From Silene latifolia (lineage: Eukaryota; Streptophyta; Magnoliopsida; Caryophyllales; Caryophyllaceae), in assembly GCF_048544455.1 (NCBI RefSeq), contig NC_133529.1:50033901-50097900 (forward strand): a stretch of 64,000 nt of DNA. The letters run 5' to 3'. Positions 43,054 to 53,603 of this stretch are shown in pieces. The stretch's first letter is position 1. Each line of letters begins with the position of its first letter. The position numbers and the translations under genes were made by a program. Under the pieces are notes generated by a model. That model was given only the letters and a program-made list of their open reading frames with translations, had not been told where the DNA came from and did not search any database.

Positions 43054-44659
43054 CACTACAAAAATTACGCGGGAAATTGACGGAAATTCTGACGGATTTT
43101 CCAGGCCGTCAGATAATTAGGCAAACTGACGAAATACTGACGGAATTTCCGTACAGATATTCTGTCAGAATACGTCACAGGTTACTCGCGCGTTAAAAAA
43201 AGCCATGACGCCACCACATCCTGGCGGATTTATGACGGATTACCCGTCAGCTATTCAATATTACTGACGGAAATCTCGTCAGATGTCCCCTCCCCTAAAC
43301 CAGTCAAAAGTCTATTATTGATAGAAAAGTCCTGACGGAAAATCTGTTAGGAAAGTCAAAAAAATGTTGACTTTCTTGACGAAAACTCTGTCAGGAACTT
43401 TCAAAAACACGTGATCCTGACGGTTTTTCCGTCAGAAATTTCCTCTCAATTATTGGCCAAAAGCCAATAATTGAAAGGAAAATCCTGACGGAAAATCCGT
43501 CAGGATCCCGTGTTTTTGAAAGTTCCTGACGGAATTTCCGTCAGGAAAGTCAACAAAATATTGACTTTCCTGACGTAAAATCCGTCAGGACTTTTCTTAA
43601 ATCTGAAAAACACGCGAAAGCACCTGTCATTCCATCGCACAAAATTTTCCCCCAAATCAATTTTTCTCCAAAAACCTAACTCCAAATCCGACACCACCAC
43701 CACCACCACCACCACCCTCCTCTCCTTCCGACCACCGCCATCTCCGCCCCAGGAATGTCCTTTATCTCTTCTTTTTCCTTTTGCTTTTGCTTTTCCTTTT
43801 CTTCTCTTTATTGTTTTTCTTTTTATAGGTTGTTGCGCCGTCACTGCCGCCGTCCATCGCCGCCGGCCACCGCTGCCCTCCACCTTATTTCTCATCCTTT
43901 CTTTTTAATTATTTGTGAAGTTAATTAGGTATTTTTAATCTTCTTTTAATTAATTTTTGTTTAATTAGCTTAATTGATTTAGGATAGTAGTTATTGTTGT
44001 AATTGTTGTTCAGTTATTGTTAGTGTTGATGCATGTTGAATTAGGATTGAAGCCATTTTGTTTAAATGTATGTTGTGTTGTGAAAATTTTGTGAAGTGTT
44101 AATAATATTGTTAAAAGTTTTGTGATGTGTTAAATTTTATGAAATGTTAATGTTTTTAAAAAGATAATTAGACTTAATGTTAATTAGATTAGATATGTAA
44201 AATAAAACATTAGTCATGTTACTTAGTTTTTGTTAATTGACATTATTAGGATAGCAGTCATTGTTGTATGTTTTGTTTTTAGTATTATTGAAATTATTGT
44301 TCATATTGACTTAGTACCCGTTAAAAAATTATTCATTAGGAGTAATTCTTGAATAGTCCCCGTTTTGGTATTGTCTTTGTACGTTTCAAGTCACTTAGGT
44401 AGTAAACATGTACTTGTGATTTGTTAGTGAGAAAAGAGCTCGGTGACAATTCCTTTAAAGTTCTCTGAATGCACATGTGGAGCAATTATTTATTCTACAT
44501 TGTGTATTTGGAGAACAGAGGGCCATTGCTGTCGAATTTTTTCCTCATTAATAAATCACAAGTGCATGTTTGCTAGTTACTTGAAACGTACATTGATGGG
44601 TTTAGGTTAGAGTGATAAGGATCCAATTCAAAAAAAGAAAGATTACTTGTTGACAGTAG
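43054..44659. mobile_element. CACTA-3: left part of a CACTA-type transposon
   Basis: The terminus CACTACAAAAATTACGCGGG is followed by dense repeats of TGACGGAAATTCC and ATCCGTCAGGA in both orientations to about 43600, as expected for subterminal binding sites. TTC precedes the end. No matching right end is found before 44659, where a copia LTR begins, so I infer the remainder is beyond the window. From 43620 to 43900 there is a pyrimidine-rich, (CCA)n-containing 5'-UTR-like region; 43900-44659 is AT-rich with no gene. Confidence 0.65.
43323..43596. repeat. Long inverted repeat in CACTA-3 (about 130-bp arms, short loop)
   Basis: The arms meet at about 43457 (ATTATTGGCCAAAAGCCAAT). Going outward, the two sides match through GTCCTGACGG and GAAAAGTCCTGACGG blocks to about 43323 and 43596, with a modest number of mismatches. 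Transcribed, it would fold into one long hairpin. Each arm is built of the same TGACGGAAAATCCGTCA-like units found throughout the terminus. Confidence 0.75.
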
Positions 44660-44890
44660 TGTTGGAGTATGTGTCCTCAACAATGGTGTGATCACATTAT
44701 TGAAACTCATGATAAGAATACGAAAGGGTTGATTCATTTATATATGTCAACTGATCAACATTAATCGGTAATGATTGGCTCACTAGAGTTTGACATTACT
44801 GTCGTTTAACGGTGGTGATCAGTTGATCCCTTATGGTCACACCTAAAGGACGATTCCCTCAATTGTAAAGTTAATCGATTGTATGACGAT
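44660..44890. mobile_element. Copia-type LTR fragment
   Basis: Begins TGTTGGAGTATGTGTCCTCA followed by ACAATGGTG, and later has GATCAGTTGATCCCTTATGG followed by TCACACC, a pattern I associate with Copia LTRs. Its other side is missing because TE-G starts at 44891 (ACGAT before TGATAAC). AGTAG precedes it. Which strand it belongs to is not clear from the fragment. Confidence 0.45.
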
Positions 44891-46058
44891 TGATAACAAA
44901 TAAACTAGGTGTCGTAATACACTAGAATTAGCCTACCAAATTAACAATTTATAAGCCAAACTATACTCTAGACTACTCTAAATGATAAAGTAATATAGTG
45001 CGAGTAAGGGTCGAACCCAAGAGAAGGTCTTTTAAGCTAAATACTTGAATTGTAAACTATTGATTACTAGTGACAAGATTATAAACAAACAATGGCTATT
45101 CACAATGACAAACAATAGGGAGACATAAAAGGGGAGTTTTTGAGTTGATTGGTGACATGAAACAAAGTGAAATTTGCAATCTTAGTCTAACAAGCAATAT
45201 AACAAACACTTGGTGAGTAAGATGATTCAATAATTAAGAGAACTTGGTGCAATCCTACAAGTTCCAACTTTTCTCAAAGCAAGACTCTTTTCTCTCTAGT
45301 TTTCATTTACCCAACAACAATCCTCAAGCAAGTGATTACCACTATCTAACCCAACAATGATAATCCTACTTAAACTACAAATTCTAACATTAAACCATGT
45401 AAGAATTGTAACCAAGAGCATGAAGAACAAGACCAAGAGGAAAGTAAATGGGATATCACAAAGATATGTTTTAACCAACAAACCCAATGATATAATCAAT
45501 TTCTACTCACAAAGGTTGATACTTTAAACCAAGATAACAACAATTATGAGATGCTTCAACAAGTTATCACAAAAGCAAGGACTTTGCAACAACAAGCAAT
45601 AGATGAATATTAAAGAGGCAAGGGTAATTACTTCTCACAACACAACATTCATCATGACATTCAAACTTAGAAATTGAAATAAATGAAAGAGTAGAGATTA
45701 AGGAGTCAATACAATGATAAAGATGAAAGCTTGCAATGGATTACACCAAGTAGGGAATGATTAGCCTTCCATAGTCTTCATAAAACCCAAAAACAAAGAA
45801 AGATTACAACTTGAATGCAAAATAGTCTTCTAAATTGTTACAAGATTAAACCCTAAGAATGAGATTAGATGAGATGATATGATCCTCCTTGGTCTTCAAA
45901 AATGAGGGGTATATATATGGGTGCACTCCTTTCTAGGTTAAAAACCTCAAAAACAAGCCCAAAACACGGAATGTTTACTTAAGCCCGTGTTTAAAACAGA
46001 TTTGCGCAGGCCTCTCTGAAGTTGGCGTAGGCTGTGCATCCTGCGCAGGCTGCGCAGT
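44891..46058 (-). repeat. TE-G 3' LTR, R/U5 side
   Basis: Begins TGATAACAAATAAAC; the inner end (55596) is ACTATCA, giving inverted termini TGATA/TATCA. It contains the Athila-type block GTAAGGGTCGAACCCAAGAG (45005 on), a TATA-like TATATATAT (45910-45918) and the dyad cluster at 46004-46055, which continues after TE-H at 55271. It is non-coding; the 67-codon frame at 45296-45499 is not supported. Confidence 0.7.
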
Positions 46059-47716
46059 TGATATGGTCGATGTCGTCACTCATCCAATCAAACACATTTA
46101 TAATACTCAACAAACAACTAGTTAGCGGTAAGTCGAGGTCGATCCATGGGACGGTGTGCTTTGGGTTCTAAGTCTATCTATCTCAATTTATGCTAGTGTC
46201 ACGATTGATTTGGGTTTGTAGTTGTATCTAGACTAATGCAAACAATAAAGTAAAGCAAATAATAAAAGGAAGAATGTAAACAATTGATTAAAAGTGCTAG
46301 GATATTATGGGGTCATGGGGGATTCATGGTGTTGATCATACAAACATATTTACAAAGTTGCGAGCAATTAATGTTGTAGAGAAACCGAGTTGGGTTATAT
46401 CTTACGGTTCTTAGGAAGAGTTGGGTCCCGGAGCCGAATCGATTAGATTGTACAACACCTACAAGTCGACTTACTTTCCTCCTAATCAACTTCTATGCAT
46501 GGTCTAACAAGACTCGAGTTGGTTTATATCTTACAAGTCAAGTTGAGTAGATAAGAGATGGTGAAAATGCAAGGATTCATAGGCTTAGCATTTCATCAAA
46601 CATAACATGTGCATAAAGTTGACATCACAACAAGCAAGCAATTTAATCATGTGAACATATTAGATTAAGCATGCATCAATCCCATGTTTGTTTCCCCTAA
46701 TTACCCACTAATCCTAGCTAAAGAAACTACTCACTCATTATCATGGGGAACATGTCATTAATGGTGTCAATCATCACAACAAGTATAAACATGATAATAG
46801 AATGAAGAAATAAACAATAAAGATTAAAGAGTAAAGGAATTATACCAACTTAAGATGATCCAATTAATAAAGCAAAGAATAATAGAAGAACTTGATGATC
46901 GATGGATGGTTGTCAATCTCCCAATAATAACCCAATAATCTTCAATTACCCAATAATAAACTTGAATAATAATAATTATGGAAAGATTAATGTGTAATTT
47001 CTGCAAAGATTCAAGAGTAATCTATCTAATCTACTCCTAATCTAATCTAAGAAAGCTTGGTAAGAGGTCCCCTTTGATTATTTACAAGTGGGGTATTTAT
47101 AGTAGAAATTAGGTGGATGCATTAGGGTTAACTAAGGGCTAGACTAGTAATTACACTTTTTAAATGGAACAGGGAGACTCCGGTATTTTTCGAAGGAAGG
47201 GCTTCTTTCTTTGTAGCTTGGAGAAGACGAAGTTATGCTGTGAAGAAATCCGTGCGTATTGGGGTCGGGACGGGCGGATCTCGGTGATGGAAGACGAGCG
47301 GAATCAATGGAATCCGGGCGGATTCTGGTGGGGCAATCCGAGCGTCTTTGAGGGAATCCGCTCGGATTGTTTTGTGAGGAGACGGGCGGATTGTAGACAA
47401 TCCGCTCGGATTGTTCTTCAGCAATGATACTTCTTCTTTTCTTCCCTTTTGCTCACTTGCGTTTTATTCTTGTGGGATTGATCTTTAGTCCTTGCTTCCT
47501 CTTCATACTAGTCCATCTAGTATCGTCAAGTAGCTTCCAAATATGCACGAAAGACGGGAAATTCCGCTTTATTATCTCCTTTTCTACAAAACATATGAAA
47601 TGCGATAGAAAAGCAAATAGGAAGGTTTAGACGGATAAAATGGCCATGAAATGCTATATTAGTATGCAAAATAGGCTCAATTAGGGGACTAAATGTGCGC
47701 AAATAATGTTCACATC
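46059..47716 (-). repeat. TE-H 3' LTR with phased AATCCG dyads and TATA box
   Basis: Dyads of the form AATCCGNNCGGATT and half-related GACGGGCGGATT start near 47247, 47269, 47290, 47311, 47335, 47355, 47380 and 47399, mostly 19-24 bp apart. The best are AATCCGCTCGGATT at 47355 and 47399. Downstream on the minus strand is TATAAATA (47094-47101), 145-310 bp away. The Athila-type block GCGGTAAGTCGAGGTCGATC is at about 46119. The plus-strand 87-codon frame at 47164 (and its twin at 54709) is a translation of the array and not a gene. Confidence 0.85.
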
Positions 47717-49805
47717 AAATATCCCCAAACCGAACCTTTACTCGTCCCGAGTAAAGAGGTGACTAAAACTACACCGTTATTTAAACTAACCTACTAATAT
47801 AACCGATATGAGACAATTAGCGGGTCTCACTCCGCCCCTTCAACTCACAACAAGACAACCATGAGGTAGGATGCCTTCTTGCAAGGCAAGGTGGGTCTTG
47901 CCAAAATGGCGACACATCCAATCGTTAAGCACACAAAATCAAGTAATGGATGCATCTACAAAAGAATAGCCACTTTCCTCATCTAAGTGGCGGAAATTAT
48001 CTACAAGGGAAGCAATTCAAGGGTACACACTCCTTCATAGATGCAATTTCTTCAAACTACTAAGCCTAGAAGGATACCAATAAATCACCTCCAAGTTGTG
48101 TCAAGCTAGGGTACCTTTGTCCTCAATCGTTAAATGCTTTTGTCAAGAGTAGACTCCCTATGGTGTTAGAAACACTGGAGGATCGCGGAATTCACCCTCT
48201 TGCCTAGACAAGAAGAAGGGTCGTCCCCTCTCTACCATGCACAAAAATGGATACAATGGATAAAGGGATCGATAGATATTTGAGTTTCACTTTGGGAGTT
48301 TGCTTTGTTGTTGTTTTTCCCCCCAATTTCTTGTGGCATATAACATTTGAGAACACTTTCTTTTTGCCATTTCTTTTTGATTTTTGGCATTTTCAACACT
48401 TGACAACTTTTCAACTTTTGCATTTTTCTTTGAACATTTTCAAAGTCACCCCATATGTAGGGAGGGTGGCTTATATTTGAAGCTTTAGGAGTTATATTTT
48501 TGCTCCTCTTTTCATTTGATGCATTTTGCAAACTTTCTTTCACTTTTCATTTCATTGAACTCAAATTGATTTCTTTTTGTGCCCATTCCCTTTGATGACA
48601 AAATGTGTGGTAGAACATGGATGAATGATGGATGGATGCATGGTTTCAAGGGTCACCTTGGAATAAACGGTAGCCAAGGAGTTATCACACCACAAGGTAC
48701 TCTTGACTAGGCCTTAATCCATGGGTCAAGGGATACTAGCATGACACATCCTAGGGTGTTTTACAAGTATTCTAGCAAGCAAAGTCTTAAGAAGAAAAAG
48801 CATCTGCTAGGGCCTATATACACTAGTCAAGCTTCCCAAGTAGACGGTTTCGCAAAAATTTTTCTAACATGCAAACTACATGCCATGATGCAACTAACAT
48901 ATATACATCCTAATGCAAATGATTCTACCAACTAATATGCCATATAAACTAAATGCAAGTCCTAAGTTCACATTGTTTTTACCGCATCAATCAAAATAAA
49001 GCCACATATATAGTCATTAACATAAAGAGGAAAAAGGAGATTGGAAAGATCATACCATGCGGTCTTCATATTCCTCATGCCTCGGATGTGGCGTAGTCAA
49101 TCAATGTGAACAAGGATGAACAAACACAATATATACAAAACAATATATACAAGTCCACACTACAAAGGAAATGAACTTGTTTTTGGATTTTTCAATTTTT
49201 CAAATTTTTATGGTTTTTGATTTTATGAAATTAAAGAACATATTTTTGGGATTTTTCGAAATTTTTCAATTTTTATGTATTTTTGGAATATAAATTCCCA
49301 TCCCCCACTTTATTTTGGACATTGTCCTCAATGTACATGTAGGAGTAGGAATGAAAAAGAAATACATGTTTTTGGATTTTTGATTTTTTTTTTTTGAAGT
49401 AAAGTACAAATGCAATGATATGGTATGAATGAATGTATGCTCTAACTAAATGCAATTCTATATGACATATATAACAAATGAATGCAATCTAAACTATACT
49501 ATATGATGCATGATTTCTAGTAAATTATGGTTACCTATGATCAAACCTCCCCAAACCGATTTAAACACTATTTCTAGTGTAGAAATGAATAGGTTTGGCC
49601 ATTAGTGACTATGCATGAATTCTAATCTATATGCAACTATCTACATGAATCATGTGATATATATTACAATGAGCTGACTAATGTAAATGCAATATGGAAT
49701 ATAATACAAATGCATGCAAAAGCTACACTACATGCAATGTATCTACAAAAGAGAGAGAGGGAGAGATGGGTATCATACAAATGGAAGTGGTGAAGTAGGC
49801 CTCTT
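47717..49805 (-). other. TE-H 3' untranslated region with polypurine tract and hairpin
   Basis: The minus-strand purine tract GGTTTGGGGATATT abuts the LTR (47717-47730). Next, at 47735-47755, is a perfect hairpin with 9-bp arms (CTTTACTCG/CGAGTAAAG) and triloop GGA on the sense strand. The remaining 2 kb is AT-rich, with a T-rich tract at 48300-48430; its 60-100 codon frames are not convincing. Confidence 0.7.
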
Positions 49806-51377
49806 TCACTCGTCATCCTCATCTTGACCATAGCCATAACCATGAGAGCTTCCGGCTTGATCATAACCGGGTGCTTGGCCCCAATATCCTCCTTGGTCAA
49901 ATCCTCCTCCGTGACCCGAGTACCCTCCACCTTGGCTAGGATGCCCTCCGTCTCCTCGACCCCAAGCTTGGTCCCCATAATTTGGGAACAAGAGCTCCGG
50001 TTGTGCCCAAGAGGGCAAAGGACCGTTAGGGTCAACATACCCTTGTTGAGCCATGTTATGATATTGGGGGTAGAGGGCCAAGTAGTTGTCTTCCTTCCCT
50101 TTATGCACCCCAAGGTCCACTCTATTCATGAGTGCCATCAAATCATTAATACCCGGGGTATTGGGGATTGCCGGCTGAAATTCGGTATAAGGAGTAGGGT
50201 ATGGCGGGATAGGTACGTAGGAAGGTGGGCGAATAGGTACTCCCGGCCCTCCACGAGGTGGTTGACGGTGTGGCTCTTCCCTTTGAGGGGGATTATCAAG
50301 AATTTGGATTTCAAGGAGGTAGCTTGGTGGAGGAGAGTATGGACTCAATCTTGGGTCAATGCCCGGTATCTTCTATCCCTCAAGGATCATTGAAGTGCAT
50401 CCCTTGGTGTGCCACTCCACACTCCCATCTCGAGTGTAGTTACACCATCGGTGACTTTGGAAGATGGTGTGCTCATCAATCAAAGTCCTCCCCTCAAGAG
50501 GAGTATAGGTTCCTCGGGTATTGAACCCGGGACAAAGGTGGTGGGCCAAAATGGTAATTAGACCTCCCATCACGAAGGTTTTGAGTTGGGTGGTCCCTTG
50601 AGCAAAATCATGGAACCTAGTAAGTATCTCAAGTGGCGTATTGAAGTTATAACGCCTCACCGCTCGAACATTCAAATAGGACTCAAGAAAAGTTAAGTCG
50701 ATGAGAGTACACCTATCTTGTTCGTACCTCCCATTGATGCAACCGGCTACAAAGCGTTCGGTAAATCGAATCACCGGATGTTGGATGGCAAAGGTGTAGC
50801 AATGCTTAATATGGGTAAAGTCCCTCCCGGAGATAGCCTTCCAAAGAAAGTCCACACCAAAATTGTCGGGCTTTTCGGTATAGTCGGTGGGTACTTCAAG
50901 ACCGAAAACATAGGCAAATTCCTCAAGAGAAAGAACATGGTCTAGGTTGCATAACCTAAACTCCATGCCCACATTGTTGTGGGTATCTGCCACAATGCGA
51001 AGGCTACTCAAGAATTCAAGGGTGAGACTAAGGTAAGTCTCTTCATGGGCATGGAAAAGTTTCCCGATGCCAAGGCCATTAAAGAACATCTCGGTAGGGT
51101 ACCTTATCTTAAGGATTTCCAACACCCTAGTGTCTACAAATTGAGTAGGTTCGTACTTCTTACCTAGTAGCTCGACAAATTTTTGGCGGTGGTCGTCGGA
51201 TTGAAAGAGCACCTCTTGAAAGTGGTTGAGTTGTTCAATGCCTCCCCTCATTAAGGGTTGGGAGCCCCTTGGTAGTACCACCTCTCGTGGTGTTGAAGAG
51301 GTTGATCCCTTGCGCTTCTTCCCGAATGATTCAACCAATTTCTTGGCCTTTTCCTTAGTGTTTGTCAATGGTGCCAT
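49806..51377 (-). pseudogene. TE-H ORF-B: 523 codons with one internal amber stop
   Basis: Start ATG 51377 (MAPLTNTKEKAKKLVESFGKK), with a basic KKRKGS stretch near residue 20 that could act in nuclear import. The core runs ...FVDTRVLEILKIRY, LTLEFLSSLRIV, MEFRLCNLDHVLSLEEFAYV, then FTHIKHCYTFAIQHP and FVMGGLITILAHHLCPGF. TAG at 50373-50375 ends the first 334 codons; the same frame continues without other breaks to 49806 as a Pro-rich, then Gly/Tyr/Gln-rich low-complexity tail ending in acidic QDEDDE. The stop could be real decay, read-through or an assembly error. It is homologous to ORF-B of TE-G, TE-D and TE-A. Its function is unknown. Confidence 0.8.
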
Positions 51378-51505
51378 TTGGATGTTGATGATGGGGGTGT
51401 TTTTGAGGATGGGATGGTGATTTTGAGGATTGATGTGAGTGTTTTAGGGTTTGGTAAGGTGAGGAAATGAGGGAGAAAGGGGGTGATTATATAGAAGGAG
51501 TAGGG

Positions 51506-51852
51506 AATCCGAACGGATAAGGTTGGGTCGGACCCGTTTTATCTGAAGGAACAGAACAATCCGAGCGGATTTTAGTCGGGACGGGCGGATTGTCGAGGAA
51601 GAAGACGGGCGTCTTTGCTAGAATCCGCTCGGATTCAAACACAGCAAACTTCCTCGGCCGAGAAGAGGGAAAAGTCGGGCGTACTGTGCTCAGGACGCGC
51701 GGCTTGATCGGGACGGGCAGATTGTGAACAATCCGCACGGATTCTTTCACAGCTTAAAATCTTGCTTTTGGATGACACACGGGACGGGCGTCCCGTGAAG
51801 AAGACGGACGTATTGTCCAGGACGGGCGGATTTGCTCGAATCCGCACGGATT
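51506..51852. promoter_or_regulatory. TE-H internal dyad array upstream of ORF-B
   Basis: Sites at 51506 (AATCCGAACGGATA), 51558 (AATCCGAGCGGATT), 51622 (AATCCGCTCGGATT), 51730 and 51839 (both AATCCGCACGGATT), with GACGGGCGGATT or GACGGGCGTC units between (51579, 51604, 51783, 51821). Many steps are 18-26 bp. It ends 130 bp before the ORF-B ATG, as expected for an internal promoter or enhancer. It has the same motif family as the LTR array. Confidence 0.7.
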
Positions 51853-52151
51853 CTTCTTCAGTGTTAGCCTTTTTCTTTTCCGCGGGTCTTGGTCGGGCGT
51901 CCTCTTCTTGATCCGGACGTCTTCTGGTCTTTTTCTTCCTTTTTTTGTGAAACAACGGACCCCTTTTCACCGATTTTCTCTTTTTTCCTTATCTTTTTCT
52001 GAAATTTACTCATGAAACATGTAAGATGACTCTCTCTCTCTTCTCTCTCATGCAAGAAATTAAATGCAAATGGAAATGTACAATATTATACAAAGTAAAG
52101 GGGTTCAAGAAATATCTTACAAATGGTGGTTTGAGATAGGACTCCACCAAA

Positions 52152-53444
52152 CTAGTTCAAATCGTAGAAACTCTTATCCATAGAGCTCAAAGCTATTAAT
52201 AAAAGATCAAAGGCTTGTGAACAAGCTCCAAATAAGCACAAGTATGGGTTGCTCAATTTGAATATGAAATTTGGCCAAGGAGGTTTGTAAAATGTTCTTT
52301 TCCTTGCCTTCTCCTTAGTGCTAGAGCTTTCCCGATGCTTCAAATAGGTAACCTCATGATTCTTGTCAACATTAAGCATGAAGTGTGGTTCATTTTCATC
52401 CGTGGATTTCCATTTACCAACTTCTTCTTCAATTTTGGTGATGATGATAGCATTTTGATTTTTCAATCCTTCCAAGGTAGAAGGAGAATTTTCATAACTT
52501 TGATGATTGGATACCATAGGAGTTGAGATTGTGGGCGCCAAATCTTCACAAGTAGCCTCACGAGCAATTTTCTCCTTGAGCTTTTTCACCAAGTAGTTCT
52601 TGTAAGAGACTTTGGCCTTTTGAAGAAGGTCTACCATATCCTCTTCAATGATCATTGGCTCCAAGATAGGTGCCAAGTGGTCTTCATGAAGTATAAAGGA
52701 AGGACGTTCTTCTTCATGATAGGGTATCTCAAATGCCTCAAGGATAGGCTCCTCAAGCAAGGTGATATTGTGAGTCCCTCCTCTAGGTTCATCATCATTG
52801 TTGCTATCTTCATGTGAATCATAAATGTGGGCTTCATGTAACTCTTTTTCCAACACCTCAACGTTCATATCAAAAGACACACCCTCATACTCACAAAGGT
52901 TAAGAGTATTTGGTTTGCTCAACCTCATGTCTTCTTCATCGAACACAACACTTTCATAGTCGCAAGAGCTCAAGGGACTTGGCTCCTCCCACTTCTCATC
53001 TTCCATGTCAAAGGTCACTACTTCAAATTCGCATTTATGCTCAATGTCCAAAGAACGGTGGTGAGTGATTTCTTTTAATTGGGCAATTTTAAGAACATTA
53101 TCTTCTTTTTGGCTCTCTTCTAGCATTCGTTTGAAGAAGTTTTGTTGATCTCCCATCATTTGGAGAATCATGTTTTGAATGGGTTCATCTTTTTGTTGTG
53201 GGTAAGTGTGAAAGTGGTTGTATTGTGGCAATTGAAGCTCATTGTGAAATGGATATTGGGTGGGTGGTTGTTGTTGGTATTGGGTGTGGTGATTTTGGTG
53301 GGAAAAATTGGGGTAGTGGTTAGGATTTTCGTTGTACAAATAATAAGGTAGGTTTGTGTTGACTTGCTCCTCAAACTCCCCATACCCATAGTCATACTCA
53401 AAAGATCCACCACATACTCCATATGTCAAGTCTTGGGTCATCAT
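52152..53444 (-). CDS. TE-H ORF-A: degenerate Athila gag-like protein, about 430 residues
   Basis: The frame is open from before 53444; I take MMTQDLTYGVCGGSFEYDYG as the start because the upstream codons merge into the leader. The N-terminal part is Tyr/Asn/Gln/His-rich (NPNHYPNFSHQNHHTQYQQQ) and recalls the end of Athila gag (compare TE-G near 63960). A helix follows (MILQMMGDQQNFFKRMLEES). Then three repeats of C-E/D-Y/F-E-x-V-x-FD occur about 35 residues apart (CEFEVVTFDM, CDYESVVFDE, CEYEGVSFDM), then a Lys/Glu-rich region and FYKPPWPNF. No zinc knuckle or protease motif is seen. It may be a packaging or accessory protein; I cannot name a function. Confidence 0.6.
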   Translation of the reverse strand: MMTQDLTYGVCGGSFEYDYGYGEFEEQVNTNLPYYLYNENPNHYPNFSHQNHHTQYQQQPPTQYPFHNELQLPQYNHFHTYPQQKDEPIQNMILQMMGDQQNFFKRMLEESQKEDNVLKIAQLKEITHHRSLDIEHKCEFEVVTFDMEDEKWEEPSPLSSCDYESVVFDEEDMRLSKPNTLNLCEYEGVSFDMNVEVLEKELHEAHIYDSHEDSNNDDEPRGGTHNITLLEEPILEAFEIPYHEEERPSFILHEDHLAPILEPMIIEEDMVDLLQKAKVSYKNYLVKKLKEKIAREATCEDLAPTISTPMVSNHQSYENSPSTLEGLKNQNAIIITKIEEEVGKWKSTDENEPHFMLNVDKNHEVTYLKHRESSSTKEKARKRTFYKPPWPNFIFKLSNPYLCLFGACSQAFDLLLIALSSMDKSFYDLN

Positions 53445-53582
53445 TATAACCAAGATAAAGAAACAACTACAAGCATGGAAACTACACAAAGATGGTAAGA
53501 ACAATCCTTGGGGAACAAGTTCCTCAAGGTGAAAGCACAATCAAAATAGACAAACAAGTAAGAACTTAATCACATAGCACCA

Positions 53583-53600
53583 TCCCCGGCAACGGCGCCA
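53583..53600 (-). promoter_or_regulatory. TE-H primer binding site (tRNA-Asp)
   Basis: The plus strand reads TCCCCGGCAACGGCGCCA, the 3' end of plant tRNA-Asp with CCA, so the minus strand TGGCGCCGTTGCCGGGGA is its complement. It lies three bases from the 5' LTR. The Athila lineage is known to use tRNA-Asp. It is not a tRNA gene. Confidence 0.9.
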
Positions 53601-53603
53601 TTT

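Noticed and set aside
43500..43895. 131-codon minus-strand ORF rich in Arg/Lys/Gly
   Set aside because: Antisense of the (CCA)n pyrimidine-rich leader of CACTA-3 and of its inverted repeat; no motif.
43054..44659. Complete CACTA-3 with right end at the TAGTG near 44656-44661
   Set aside because: The sequence there (TTGACAGTAGTG) lacks the subterminal repeats and a matching TTC duplication, and is better explained as the copia LTR boundary.
47164..47427. 87-codon plus-strand ORF, repeated at 54709-54972
   Set aside because: Both lie at the same place in the two TE-H LTRs and translate the AATCCG array antisense to the element.
49824..50393. 189-codon plus-strand ORF
   Set aside because: Antisense to the Gly/Tyr-rich tail of TE-H ORF-B; composition is that of a low-complexity shadow.
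53583..53600. tRNA-Asp gene
   Set aside because: Only the 3' 18 nt including CCA are present, at the LTR junction; this is a primer binding site.
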